Part shown: positions 22,502 through 33,100 of the stretch, piece by piece
Layout of the letters: every line of letters starts with the position of its first letter
Position numbering within the stretch: the stretch's first letter is position 1
Assembly: GCA_963789165.1 (NCBI GenBank)
Contig: CAWBJP010000012.1
Coordinates: 186,001-250,000 of the forward strand
DNA from: CAWBJP01 sp963789165
GTDB taxonomy: Bacteria > Actinomycetota > Acidimicrobiia > IMCC26256 > BP-133
Reading direction: 5' to 3'
Length of the DNA stretch: 64,000 nucleotides
The notes under the pieces: generated by a model
What the model was told of the DNA's origin: nothing
The model's input: the letters and a program-made list of their open reading frames with translations, nothing else
The model's database searches: none
Made by a program: the position numbers and the translations under genes

Positions 22502-25500
22502 GTGACAGCGATCGAGATCCAGTTGCTCGGGCGGTTCTCCGTCCGGAAGTCCGGTGAGGAGATCCCCCCGGCGAGCTTCGGTGGCCGCCTGGTCCGCGTC
22601 CTCGTCCGCTTCCTCGTCACCCGCAGGGGCGGCTTCGTCTCCCGGGACGGTCTGGCCGAGGCACTGTGGCCCGAGCGGATGCCCGCCGACCCCACGGCCA
22701 ACCTCTCGGCGCTGATCCGGCGGGCCCGCGCCGCCCTGGGGAATCCTGCACTCATCATCACCGGCCCGGGCGGGTACTCCTTCGCCGGGGGGGAGGCCTG
22801 CGTCGTCGACACCGAGGTGTTCCTGGCGGCGGCGCAGGCCGGTCACGATCACCTGGCCGCCGGCCGCGCCGCCGCTGCCCTGGGCGAGTTCCGCTCCGCC
22901 CTGGAACGGTGGGCCGGCGAGCCGCTGGCCGAGGATGCCTACAACGACTGGGCGAAGGAGTCACGGGCGGTGCTGACCCGGGCCTATCTGTTGGCCCTGG
23001 AGGGGGCAGCGGAGGCCGCCCTCGCCCTGGGTGAACCGGCCCAGGCCGCGGTCCTGGCCGAGCGGGCCGTCGCCCGCGAACCACTCCGGGAGCCCGCCGC
23101 CCTCCTCCTGGCCCGGGTCCTGGCCGCCTCGGGTGACCTGGTGGCGGCCTTGCGGACCATCGACTCGCTGCGGCGGCGTCTGGCCGAGGAGGCGGGTCTG
23201 GAGCTTTCCCCCGAGGCGGTGGCCCTCGAGACCCGTCTCCAGCGGGGCGAAGCGGTGCCCGGGACCCCACGCCCGTCCGCCGTGGCACTGTTGCGTCCGG
23301 CCTTCGAGGGCCTTGCCTTCGTCGGGCGGGACGAGGAACTCGCCGCCGTCCTGGCGGAGGTCGGCGCCGCGGAGGCGGGGACGGTGCTGGTGGCCGGTTC
23401 GGCGGGGGCGGGGAAGTCACGCCTCCTGGCCGAGGCGGCCAGCGCGCTCGGAGATGCCCGTGCTGGCCCTGCGGGCCTTCCTCCCCGAGCGGAACGAGCC
23501 GTGGAGCCTGGCCCGGGCGCTGCTGCGGGAGGCGCTCACCCTGGACCTCGGCGCCGCCGGGGCCGTCCCCGAACGCGCCGCCCCGGCCCTGGCGGACGTC
23601 CTGCCCGAGCTCGGAGAGCTGCGTCCCGTGGGCCCCGTCGAGGGGGACCCCGAAAGCCGCCGGGCGCTGGCCCTGGAGGGGGCGGCGAGGCTGTTGGCGG
23701 CGGCCGCCGACCAGGGCGCCGTGGTGGTGGTCGACGACCTCCAGTGGGCCGACGCCACCAGCCTGGCGGTGCTTGGTCTCGTGGCCCGGAGAGTCCCCCG
23801 GGCGGCCCTGGCGCTGGCCTACCGGCCCGAGGAGGTCACGGTCGACGCGCCCGCCGGGACCTTCCTCGACGAGCTGCGCGCCGTGCGGGGCCCCGTCACA
23901 GAGATCTCCCTGGGGCCACTTCGCCCTGAGGCGATCTCCCTCCTCGTCGCCGACGCGGCGGTGGCGTCGGCGCTGGCCGACACGACCGACCGCACCCCCA
24001 TGGCCATCGCCGAGGCCATCCGCGGCCTGATGGCCGAGGGTGTCCTGGCGCTCGACGCCGGGGGTCGTTGGGATGCCCGCCGACCCGAAGCCGCCCACCG
24101 GGCCCGGGAGGTGGCCCGCTCCGGCCAGCGCCGGGCGATCGCCGCCCGGGCCGGCCGCCAGCCGCCCGATCGGCGGCAGCTCCTCTCGCTGCTCGCCCTC
24201 CTGGGCCGGGAGGCCCCGGCGCGGGTCTTCACCCGGGCCACCGGAGCCACCGAGGTGACGGTCCTCGACGACCTCGACGCTTTGGCCCGGGCCGGGCTCG
24301 CCCGGCTGGGAGAGGCCGGGTGGGCCACCGCCCACGACCTCATCAGCGAGGTCGTCGCCGAAAGCCTCGACCGCTCCGAGCGGGGCCGGCTTCACCAGCT
24401 GCTGGGCCGAGCCGTCCAGGCGGAAGGCGGCGATCCCGCGGAAGTGGCCCGCCATCTGCTCGGCGCCGGCGACCGGACGGCTGCAGCCGCCGCCTTCTCG
24501 GAGGCGGCCCGCCAGCGTCTTTCGGCCTTCGCCGGCGACGAGGCCCGGGAGCTGGCCGAGACCGGCCTCGTGCTCGATCCTCCGGCGGCCGTCCGTACCG
24601 CGCTGCTGCGCACCCGGGCCGAGGCCCGGGCTCTGCGGGGGGACCTGGCCGGGGCCCGCGAGGACCTGCGGGCCGCCCTGGTGTCGATCCCCCGGGGGCC
24701 GGAGCGCACCCGGACGCTCATCCGCGTCTCCGACCTCACCCAGGCGCTCGACGACTACGCCCAGGCTGCCGAGGTGATCGAGGTGGCCCTGACCGAAGCC
24801 GACGATGATGATGCAGCCAGGGCCGAGGCCCTGACCCTCGCCGCGTTCTTCGACATGAACCGGATGGAACTCGACCGGGCCGAAGCCCGGGCCACCGCGG
24901 CCCAGACCACCTTCGAGCAGCTCGGAGAGCCGGCCGGCGTGGCCAGCGTGGTCGGCCTACGCGGCCTCCTCGGAGTCTTCCGGGGCCAGCTGGTCGAGGC
25001 GGCGGATCTCTATGGCCGGGCCGGTCGCCTGTACCGGGACTCCGGCCGCCTCCTCAAGGTCGGAACCATGCGGGCCATGCAGGGATGGCTCCTCATGTTG
25101 AATGGCCGGGCGGAGGACGGGCTTTACGAGATCCAGGGAGCGGTCGAACTCGAGCGAGGCCTGGGCCACACGGAAGGAGAGGCGTACTGCCGGTTGATCC
25201 GGACCGAAGTCCTGTGCGCGCTCGGCCGACTCGAGGAGGCGGAGCGGGACGCGCTGACCGCGCTTGCGCTCAGCCGCGCTCTGGGGAATCGGGAGTGGAT
25301 CTCGCTCGCTCTCATGGGGCTGGCCTCATGCCGTCGGGCGGGCGGCGACCTCGCGAGCGCCGAGTTGGCCCTGAGGGAGGCGATGGAGATCGCCTCCGGG
25401 ATACCCATCCAGGTCCAGTGGAACGCGGCACGTCTCGCCTCGGTGCTCGTGGAGCAAGGAGACGTCGAGACGGCAGAGCGGTACGCGGAGGAGGGCCGGG

Positions 25501-25679
25501 AATGCGGCTTTTCTGTTGCGCGCTTCGAGGCCGCTCTCGTCCTCGCCGAGATCGCCCTGGCCCGGGGCGATCCCGAAGGCCCGAGGCTCGCCGCCGAGGC
25601 GCTGTCCGCCACCGAGGCGGCCGGCTACCGGTGCAGCCCCGCCCGGAGGCGCCTCGAGGCCAAGGTCCTGACCTCCTGA
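22502..25679 (+). CDS. SARP-type regulator with AAA+/NTPase and TPR domains (one frame break)
   Basis: The N-terminal about 95 residues are an OmpR-type winged helix (IEIQLLGRFSVRKSGEEI, SRDGLAEALWPERMPADPTANLSALIRRARAALG). A BTAD domain (about 95-245) follows, then a STAND-type NTPase with Walker A AGSAGAGKSRLL. The frame breaks near 23450, one base off, and continues as LALRAFLPERNEPWSLARALL and Walker B VVVVDDLQWADATSL. About 500 residues of TPR-like helices make up the rest. Such proteins activate adjacent biosynthetic or stress genes after ligand or nucleotide binding. GTG is the apparent start. About 1,058 residues in total after correction. Confidence 0.85.
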
Positions 25680-25691
25680 CGAACGGGTTCG

Positions 25692-25952
25692 TCACGGCTC
25701 GTAGTGGTAGCGAGCTTGGAGCACGACGATGTCATCGCCTTCCACGAGATAGACGAGCCGGTGCTCGTCGTCGATCCGTCTGGACCAGCACCCGGCCAAG
25801 ATGTGTCGCAGGGGTTCGGGCTTTCCGATTCCGCTGAGCGGGTCCCGCAGGACCGCGTCGAGGAGGCGATTGAGCCGCTTCAGCGTCGCCTTGTCAGCTG
25901 ACTGCCAGTACCGATAGTCATCCCAGCCGTGAGGCGTGAAGCACAGGCGCAT
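25692..25952 (-). CDS. yoeB: YoeB/Txe-family toxin
   Basis: An 86-residue RelE-superfamily ribonuclease toxin: FTPHGWDDYRYWQSADKATLKRLNRLL, then DPLSGIGKPEPLRHILAGCWSRRIDDEHRLVYLV and the C-terminal ARYHYEP. The Glu, Arg and the terminal His-Tyr of the active site are present. YoeB binds the ribosome and cuts mRNA at the A site. Its ATG overlaps the antitoxin stop by one base (TGATG), so translation is coupled. It converges with the SARP gene across 12 bp. Confidence 0.93.
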   Translation of the reverse strand: MRLCFTPHGWDDYRYWQSADKATLKRLNRLLDAVLRDPLSGIGKPEPLRHILAGCWSRRIDDEHRLVYLVEGDDIVVLQARYHYEP

Positions 25953-26194
25953 CAGCCCAGTTCGTGGACGTCTCGTTCGCCCGCGCGAGCCTGCGCCAGG
26001 CTTTCCAGCAGGCGCTGGGCGTTGGCCGGGACCCGGAGAAGGAACGCTGTCTCCGTGAGTGCGTCGTAGTCGGCTCGCGACAGCAGGACCGCGTCGCCGC
26101 GCTTGGACGTGATCTCGACGGGCTGGCGGTCGTTGTTGACCTGCTCGATGAGGGGGAACAGGTTCTTGCGGGCCTCGCTGGCGGTAATGGCCAC
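25952..26194 (-). CDS. yefM: YefM/Phd-family antitoxin
   Basis: An 80-residue antitoxin with the Phd/YefM N-terminal fold: AITASEARKNLFPLIEQVNNDRQPVEITSKRGDAVLLSRADYDALTET. The C-terminal helical tail (LLRVPANAQRLLESLAQARAGE) binds YoeB. The GTG start is supported by GAGGAG 6-11 bases upstream; Met codons further upstream have no site. The operator at 26208-26235 lies just before it. Confidence 0.92.
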   Translation of the reverse strand: MAITASEARKNLFPLIEQVNNDRQPVEITSKRGDAVLLSRADYDALTETAFLLRVPANAQRLLESLAQARAGERDVHELG

Positions 26195-26207
26195 GGCGAC
26201 TCCTCGG

Positions 26208-26235
26208 AGAGTGGTACTGCTTATGGTACCACTCT
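26208..26235. promoter_or_regulatory. Operator palindrome of the yefM-yoeB operon
   Basis: AGAGTGGTAC and GTACCACTCT form a perfect 10-bp inverted repeat around TGCTTATG, 13 bp before the antitoxin start. The GGTAC cores and position fit autorepression by the YefM-YoeB complex, and TTAT in the spacer may be part of the -10 element. Confidence 0.6.
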
Positions 26236-26345
26236 GCAAACAGGGCGGAGCAGCAGCCCTTCTGGAACGGTCGCCGACCGGGACAAGGAGAATTGACATG
26301 GAGATCCGGTACTCCGGACGAAGGCCCATGTCTTCGGAGAAGGCA

Positions 26346-26377
26346 AGCCGCGCCATCTCTGCGTGCACATTCGCTAG
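26346..26377 (+). pseudogene. Duplicate of the 3' end of the acyl-CoA dehydrogenase gene
   Basis: Thirty-one bases match 19474-19504 with one substitution and one deletion: AGCCGCGCCATCTC, then GCGTGCACATTCGCT, ending in TAG where the gene has TGA. Both copies point the same way. Nothing upstream resembles the rest of the gene. It may be an attachment-site-like duplicate or the remnant of a lost paralogue. Confidence 0.6.
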
Positions 26378-26414
26378 CCAGCGGACCGGCGCGACAGCTC
26401 GGCCCTAGGGCAGT

Positions 26415-26819
26415 TCAGCAATTGGCCGGCTTGTCCTCCGCCTTCAGGTTCTGACCGGGCGGGAGGAAGGCGACAGTGTGCACCTCGGCAGTATCCGCGC
26501 CCGGGTTGACGACCTCGAACACAGTGCCGGAGGCGATGACGAACGAATCCCCGGCGGCCAGGGATTGCCCTGCACAGTCCTGCTCTGCAGCATTGCGGTA
26601 CCCGAGGTTGCCCGCCTTCAGCGTCGCCACAAGGGTTCCGGGCCAGCTGATCCACTCGGTCGTGCCACCGGGTTCGACGGTGACTATCGCGTGCCTGACC
26701 TCGACCGGCCCCTTGGCCTCGATGCTCACGTCGCCGGACACACCCGTAGCCACCACCTCGCGACTGACGCCCGAGGCAAGCAGAAGGCTACGCCTCCAAC
26801 AGTTCGCGATCGATGGCAC
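26415..26819 (-). CDS. Cupin-fold protein without metal-binding histidines
   Basis: A 134-residue beta-barrel protein. SREVVATGVSGDVSI, VRHAIVTVEPGGTTEWISWPG, LVATLKAGNLGY, SLAAGDSFVI and a final EVHTVAFLPPGQ follow the order of small actinobacterial cupins. Relatives have W-H-x-H-P-G at the first motif and G-x-x-H at the second. Here those positions read WISWPG and GTVFEVV, so no metal site is left. The apparent GTG start gives a short N-terminus and possibly a cut signal. It is divergent from the cyclase gene with about 41 bp between starts. Confidence 0.65.
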   Translation of the reverse strand: MPSIANCWRRSLLLASGVSREVVATGVSGDVSIEAKGPVEVRHAIVTVEPGGTTEWISWPGTLVATLKAGNLGYRNAAEQDCAGQSLAAGDSFVIASGTVFEVVNPGADTAEVHTVAFLPPGQNLKAEDKPANC

Positions 26820-26860
26820 CGAAGAGGCCAGAACTAGGCTGCGGCCGGGGGAGGGGGACG

Positions 26861-29800
26861 GTGGACGAAGCTCCGGTCACGATCCTGTTCACTGACGTGG
26901 AAGGGTCGACTGATCTCCGGACGCGTCGCGGCGACGCCGCCGCCCATGAGATCCTGCGGGAGCACGAGGATCTGGTCCGGGCCTGTGTGGGCGAGCACGG
27001 CGGGCGGGAGGTGAAGGCCCTCGGCGATGGTTTCATGGTCGTCTTCGCTTCTGTGCGCCGGGCGCTGGGGTGCGCGATCGCCATCCAACAGACGGTCGAC
27101 GAACAGACGTGGAAGGCGCCGGGGAGTGGTGTGCGGGTGCGCATCGGTGTCAACACCGGTGAGGTCGTCGACGAGGGGGGCGACATCTATGGGCAAGCGG
27201 TCAACGCCGCGGCCCGGATCGCGGCGCGGGCCCAGGGGGGCGAGATCCTCGTGTCGGAGGTGACCAGACAGCTGGCCGGGTCCGGCCCTGAGCTCACCTT
27301 CCGGGACCGGGGCCGGGTCCGCTTGAAGGGTTTCCCCGACCGCTGGCACCTCTACGGGCTCAGCTGGGAACCCAAGCACCGTCCGGGACCGTTGCCGGCG
27401 CCGGCTGGGCGCACGCCCTACGTGGGCCGGGAGGTGGAGCAGGCGGAGTTGCGCCACCTGCTCGACCAGGCGATCCGGGGCGTAGGGGGGCTGGTGATGA
27501 TCGGGGGCGAGCCCGGGGTGGGGAAGACCCGCCTGGCCGATGAGCTGGCGGCGGAGGCGCAGGGGCGGGAGATGCAGGTCTTCGTCGGCCACTCCTACGA
27601 GATCGAGGGGGCCGCCCCCTACGTCGCCTTCATCGAAATCCTGGAGAGCGCCCTGGACCGGGCGCCCAGTCCCCAGGCCTTCCGCCAGGCCCTCGGTGAG
27701 GAAGCCGCAGAGGTGGCGAAGCTGCTGCCCAAGCTGCGCCGGCTCTGTCCCGACATCCCGCCGGCCCTCGAGCTGCCCGCGGAGCAGGAGCGGCGCCTGC
27801 TGTTCAACAGCATCCGGGAGGTCATCGCCCGTACGGCGCAGCGCCGGCCCCTTCTCCTGGTGCTCGACGACCTCCAGTGGGCGGACGACCCGACGCTGCT
27901 GCTCGTGGAGCACCTCGCCGAGCGGCTGGCGGAATTGCCCGTTCTCGTCGTCGCCACCTACCGGGACACCGAGGTCGACGTCGGCCGCCCCCTGGCCAAG
28001 ACCTTCGAGGATCTCCGGCGTCGCCAGCTCGCCCGGTGGATCACCCTGCGTCGTCTCCCGGAGGAAGTCGTAGCCCGGATGATCGGCGCGTTGAGCGGCC
28101 AGGAGGCGCCCGCGGTCCTCGTCCGAGGCCTGTTTGCCGAGACCGAGGGGAATCCATTCTTTCTGGAGGAGGTCTACAGGTATCTGGCTGAGGAGGACCG
28201 GCTCTTCGACGCCGAAGGGCGCTTCCGTTCCTCCCTGGTGATCGGCGAGCTTGATGTACCTGCCGGGGTCCGCCTCGTCGTCGGCCGCCGTCTCCAGCGC
28301 CTGGGCGAGGAGGCCCGCCGCGTCCTGGCCGCGGCGGCAGTGGTGGGCCGGGCCTTTTCTGTTGAGCTGCTCGAGGCCATGGAGGAGATCGACACTGACA
28401 CGCTCCTCGACGCCGTCGAGGACGCGGAGCGAGCCCGCTTGATCGTCCCTGCTCGGGACCCCTCCGGTGAGGACCGATTCATCTTCGCCCACGAGCTCAT
28501 TCGCCAGACCCTCGTGGCCGACCTCTCCCTCACCCGCCGCCGGCGGCTCCACGCCCACGCCGCCAACGCCATGGAACGGCATTACGCCGCCAGCCTCGAC
28601 CAGCACGCCGCCGCGATCTCCCACCACCTCCTCGAGACGGGCCCCGCCGGCGATCGGGAGCGCATCTTCCGCTACCTGGCGATGGCCGGCCGGTGGGCCA
28701 TGGAGGCGGCCGCCTTCGAGGATGCGCTCGAGCACTTCGAACGAGCAGCCACCCTTCAAGACGCAGCCCAGCCCACGGAGTGGGCGGCCTTGCTCGTCGA
28801 GCTCGCACTGGCCCGCCGCAGCACTGGCCATTGGGATACCGCCATCGACGCCTGGCGCCAGTCGGTCGACGCCTACGAGCAGCTGGGGAACGTGGAACGC
28901 CTGGGCGGGGCGTGCGTGAACGCCGCCGTCAGTCTGGCGTTCGGCTTCCGCTTCGCCGAGGCCGCGGAGATCTGTCAGCGCGGCCTCGGCGCCCTCGGTG
29001 ACCGGGTGAGTGCTGACCGGGCCCGCCTTCTCGACACGATGGGCCTGATCCTCAGCTACGCCGGCGACTACCAGGCTGGTGCCGCCATGATCGACCAGGC
29101 GTCGGCCCTCGCCGCCGAGCTGGGCGACGACGGCGTGCTCGGCTACGCCCTGCTCACCAAGTGCATGCACCGCGTTGGATGGCTCGAACACGAGGAGGCC
29201 GCCGCCGCCGGCCTGCAGGCCGCCGAGCTCTTACGGTCGGCGGGCGATCTCTTCAACGTGGCCGCCGTGCTCGGATTCGTGGTTCTCGCACGGGTCCACA
29301 CCGGCCGCCTCGATGGTCTCCGCCAGGTGCATGAGGAGCTGGAGCCGCTGGCCGAGCGGCTGGGGAACTATCCCGCCCTCCTGCAGGTGCACCGGGCCGC
29401 CGCCATGGCGGACTTCTACGAGACCGGGGACGTTGACCGACTCGAGGCTTTCGGACGGGTCGACCTGGAAAACGCCCTACGTCAGGGGCTGCCCTGGGTC
29501 AGCCAGGGCTGGGGTTGGCAGGGGGTGGCGGCGTTCCTGCGGGGGGACTGGGAGGTGGCCCGGACCCGGTTCGAGGAAGGGCAGCGCCTCGAGTTTCCCG
29601 GCGCGCTGAACGGCTGGGACACCGGCCCACTGCTCGAGTGCCTGGCCTATCTGGGCCAGCGGCCCGAGGCCCTGGCCCTCCTCGACGAGGCGTTGTCCGA
29701 GCTGCCTGATCCCGGCTCACCGACCGGTTGGGGACCGTGGACCGTCATCTTCACCGGGATCGAGTCCCTGACCGTCCTCGGCGAGCGAGACCGGGCGGCC

Positions 29801-30148
29801 GACCTCTACCTGCACATCGTCGAGGGGATCGGACGAACGAGGGCGGTGAGCGGATGCTTCTACGACGGGCGACTCCTCGAGCGGGCGGCCGGTATCGCCG
29901 CCTTCGCCGGCCAGCGTTGGGAGGAGTCAGAGACCCACTTCCAGAGGGCCCTCGGACAGGCCGAGCGCATCCCCCACCGTCCCGAGCAGGCCCACACCCG
30001 CCGCTGGTACGGCCAGATGCTCCTCGACCGGAACGGCCCCGGCGACCGGGAACAGGCCCAACACCAGCTCCGGCTGGCGATCGAGGATTACCAGCGGATG
30101 GGCATGCCCCGGCACCGCGAGCTCGCAGCCGCCCTCCTCTCTGCCTAA
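26861..30148 (+). CDS. Class III adenylate cyclase - AAA/NTPase - TPR protein
   Basis: A 1,095-residue protein. Residues 1-180 are a class III cyclase domain with ILFTDVEGSTDL (metal Asp), REVKALGDGFMVVF (Lys and second metal Asp) and DIYGQAVNAAARIAARA, which holds the adenine-specifying Asp and the transition-state Asn and Arg. All key residues are present. A linker leads to an NTPase with YVGREVEQAELRHLL, Walker A GGEPGVGKTRLADEL and Walker B LLLVLDDLQWADDPT. The remaining about 600 residues are TPR-like helices. GTG was chosen because GGAGGGGGAC precedes it. The protein is a paralogue of the next gene, which converges with it. Confidence 0.9.
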   Translation: MDEAPVTILFTDVEGSTDLRTRRGDAAAHEILREHEDLVRACVGEHGGREVKALGDGFMVVFASVRRALGCAIAIQQTVDEQTWKAPGSGVRVRIGVNTGEVVDEGGDIYGQAVNAAARIAARAQGGEILVSEVTRQLAGSGPELTFRDRGRVRLKGFPDRWHLYGLSWEPKHRPGPLPAPAGRTPYVGREVEQAELRHLLDQAIRGVGGLVMIGGEPGVGKTRLADELAAEAQGREMQVFVGHSYEIEGAAPYVAFIEILESALDRAPSPQAFRQALGEEAAEVAKLLPKLRRLCPDIPPALELPAEQERRLLFNSIREVIARTAQRRPLLLVLDDLQWADDPTLLLVEHLAERLAELPVLVVATYRDTEVDVGRPLAKTFEDLRRRQLARWITLRRLPEEVVARMIGALSGQEAPAVLVRGLFAETEGNPFFLEEVYRYLAEEDRLFDAEGRFRSSLVIGELDVPAGVRLVVGRRLQRLGEEARRVLAAAAVVGRAFSVELLEAMEEIDTDTLLDAVEDAERARLIVPARDPSGEDRFIFAHELIRQTLVADLSLTRRRRLHAHAANAMERHYAASLDQHAAAISHHLLETGPAGDRERIFRYLAMAGRWAMEAAAFEDALEHFERAATLQDAAQPTEWAALLVELALARRSTGHWDTAIDAWRQSVDAYEQLGNVERLGGACVNAAVSLAFGFRFAEAAEICQRGLGALGDRVSADRARLLDTMGLILSYAGDYQAGAAMIDQASALAAELGDDGVLGYALLTKCMHRVGWLEHEEAAAAGLQAAELLRSAGDLFNVAAVLGFVVLARVHTGRLDGLRQVHEELEPLAERLGNYPALLQVHRAAAMADFYETGDVDRLEAFGRVDLENALRQGLPWVSQGWGWQGVAAFLRGDWEVARTRFEEGQRLEFPGALNGWDTGPLLECLAYLGQRPEALALLDEALSELPDPGSPTGWGPWTVIFTGIESLTVLGERDRAADLYLHIVEGIGRTRAVSGCFYDGRLLERAAGIAAFAGQRWEESETHFQRALGQAERIPHRPEQAHTRRWYGQMLLDRNGPGDREQAQHQLRLAIEDYQRMGMPRHRELAAALLSA

Positions 30149-30153
30149 TCCCC

Positions 30154-33100
30154 CTAGGGGTGGAGCGCCTCCATCATGGCCAGGTGTTTCGGCATGCCCA
30201 TGCGCCGGTAGAGGCCTTCGGCTTCAATGACCACCTGGGTGGCCTCGGCCCGGTCGCCGGGCCCATCTCGCTCGACGAGCATCTGGGCGAAGAAGCGCCG
30301 GGTGTGCGCTGCCTCGGGGCGGTGGGGTAGCTCCTCCGCTTGGCGCAGGGCGGTGCGGAAGTGGCCTTCAGCGTCGTCCCAACATCGTCCCGCCATGGCG
30401 GAGATGCCGGCGGCTCGTTCGAGGAGGCGGCAGTCGGCGGAGTTGGGGCATACCACCTCGGTGCGCTCCAGGCACTCGACGACGAGGTCGTAGTAGTCCC
30501 CGGCCCGGTCCCGCTCGCCCGCCACGAAGAGCCCCTCGACCCCCGACACGAGCATCGCCCACTGCCCCCAGCTGTTGCGTTGACCGGCAGTGGGCATGCG
30601 GTCGTCCTCGCCCTCGTCCAGCATGGCCAGAACACGCTCCCGGTCACCGGAGTAGGCCAGGAATTCCACCAGCAGGGCCCGATCCAAGCCGTTGAGCGCG
30701 CCCGGGGGCTCGTAGGCCGCAGCCTGCTCGAAGTGGCCGCGGGCGCCGTCCCAGTCCCCCCGCAGGAATCGGGCCAGACCCAGCCAGGAGTACGAACTGT
30801 TCACCCACGGCAGGCCGGCGTCGGACGCCAGTTTGAGGTCGGACCGGCCGAAGGCCTCGAGGGAGTCGAGGTCGCCCGTCTCGGCGAAGTCGACCATGCC
30901 GCGGGCCCGCCGGCACTGCAGCAGGGCCCCGATGTTGCCCAAGCGCTCGGCCAGAGGCTCCAGGTGGGCTTCCACCCGGCGGGCCTCAGCGAACTGGCCG
31001 GTGAGGGCGAGGGCTACCTGGGTGAAGCCCAGGACCGCCGACTCCTCCCACAGGCTGTTCGCCGTCCGCAGTAATCCGGCCGCCTCCAAGCCTGCGTCGG
31101 CGCACTCCACGAGATGCATCCAGGCGGTGCGATTGATCGCCTTGCCCAAGAGACAGTGACCCCTCACCGCCGGGTCGCCGAGTTCGTCGGCAAGGGCCAG
31201 GGCCTGGGTGATGAGCGCGTCGCCCACCTCGAACGGGACTCCCGCGTACGCCATGATGTTGCCCTGCTGCGCGAGGAGGCGTGCCCGGGTGGCACTGACC
31301 TCGTCGCCCAGGAGATCGATACCTCGCTGGCCGATGGCGGTCGCCTCCTCCCACCGTGACACCCAGCCCAGGCTGTAGGACGCCTCCTGGCAGATGCGGC
31401 CGGCGGCCTCGGGGTCTCCTATGACCTCGTACGCGTCGACCGCCACCTTCCAGGTCTCCACGGCTTCGTCCCACCGGCCGCTGTTCCGCCGGGCGGTACC
31501 GAGGCGGAACAGCAAATCGGCCCGTTCGGATGGGGTTCCCAGTTCGGCTCTTTCGGCCGCTCGTTCCAGGTGCGTGAGCGCTTGTTCGAAGGCGACCGTC
31601 TCCAGAGCGTGCTGCCCGGCCATCAGCAGATAGCGAAAGGTCCGCTTCGGGTCGGCGGCGGACCCAGCCTGGACCAGGTGATGGGCGATGGCGGCGGCTT
31701 GGAACCGCAGGGTGGGGGCGTAGACCCGCTCCAGAGCCTCGGCGGCCCGAGCATGGAGCCGGCGGCGGCGGGGGACAGAGAGTTCGGAGACCAGCGTCTG
31801 GCGGATGAGCTCGTGCGCGAAGACGAACTGGTCCTCCCCCGCGGCTTCGTCAAAGGCGAGGATGAGACCGGCCCGTTCGGCTTCCTCGACCAGATCGAGC
31901 AGCAACGCTTCGGGCATCTCCTCGAGCACCTGGAGCAACTCGAAGCTGAACACCCGACCGAGCACGGCGGCGCTGGCCAAAACCTTGGTCCCGTCTTCGC
32001 CCAGCCGTCGGAGGCGGGCGCCGACCACCAACCGCACCCCCTCGGGGACGTCAAGGTCGTCGACCGACAGGTCCGCCCGGAAGCGGCCCTGCGTATCGAA
32101 GAGCCTTCCCTCCTCGACAAGGTGCTTGAACACCTCCTCGGTGAAGAACGGGTTGCCTTCCGTCTCGGCGTAGATGACGTCGACCAGGCGGGGCGGGGGT
32201 TCCTGTCCCGCCAGGTCGGCCAGCATCTGGGCCAACTCCTCCCGGGGGAGGGGCTCGAGACGCATCCGCCGGGCCAGGCGTCGGCGGGTGAGCTCCTCGA
32301 GCCCGCGGGAGAAAGGGCAGTCGGCCTCGAGTTCGCTGTCGCGGTACAGGCCGACGATGAGCACGGGCGCATCGGTGATCCGCTCGGCCAGGTGCTGGAC
32401 AAGCAGCATGGTGGGCTCGTCGGCGCGATGCAGGTCGTCGAGGACCACCAGCATGGGCCGGGTCCGGCCACTGCGGGCGACGACCTCCCACACGCTGTTG
32501 AACAGGTAGCGCCGCTCCTGCTCGGCGGGCAGCTCGAGCGCCGGCGGGATATCGGGGCAGAGCCGGCGCAGCTTGGGTACGAGTCGCGCCACCTCTGGCG
32601 CCTCGTCACCGAGGAACTGACGGAAGACCGCTGTGCTGTCGGCCTGGGCAAGGGCCTGCTCGAAGACTTCCACGATGGGGATGTAGGGCTGGGCACCCGT
32701 TTCGTAGCAGTGACCGACGAAGGTCTGGAAGCCCTCCCGGGTACACCGGACGGCCAGCTCCTCGGCCAGCCGGGACTTGCCCACCCCGGGCTCGCCCCCA
32801 ACCATCACGAAGGCTCCACTTCCGACCTTCGTCTGGGAAATCAACGGTCGCAGCTCGGCCCGCTCCGCTTCCCGGCCCACGAACGGCGTCCTGCCGGCAA
32901 ACGAGGGGCCGGACTCGGTGGTCCTCGCCGCCTCGTAGACGACATCGTAGAGATGCCAGCGGTCGGGAAAGCCCTTGAGGCGGTAGCGGCCCCGGTCGGC
33001 GAAGGTGAACTCCGGTCCGGAACCGGCCAGTTGTCGGACGATCTCGGAGACGAGGATCTCGCCTCCTTTGGCCCGGCTGGCGATGCGCGCCGCGGCGTTG

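Noticed and set aside
26195..26414. A further gene between the YefM-YoeB pair and the cupin
   Set aside because: The only open frames are short, without sites; the region holds the operator and the 3'-end duplicate.
30149..30160. CCCCCTAGGGG between the convergent cyclase genes as a terminator
   Set aside because: The palindrome has no loop to form a hairpin of useful size and lies within the stop region.
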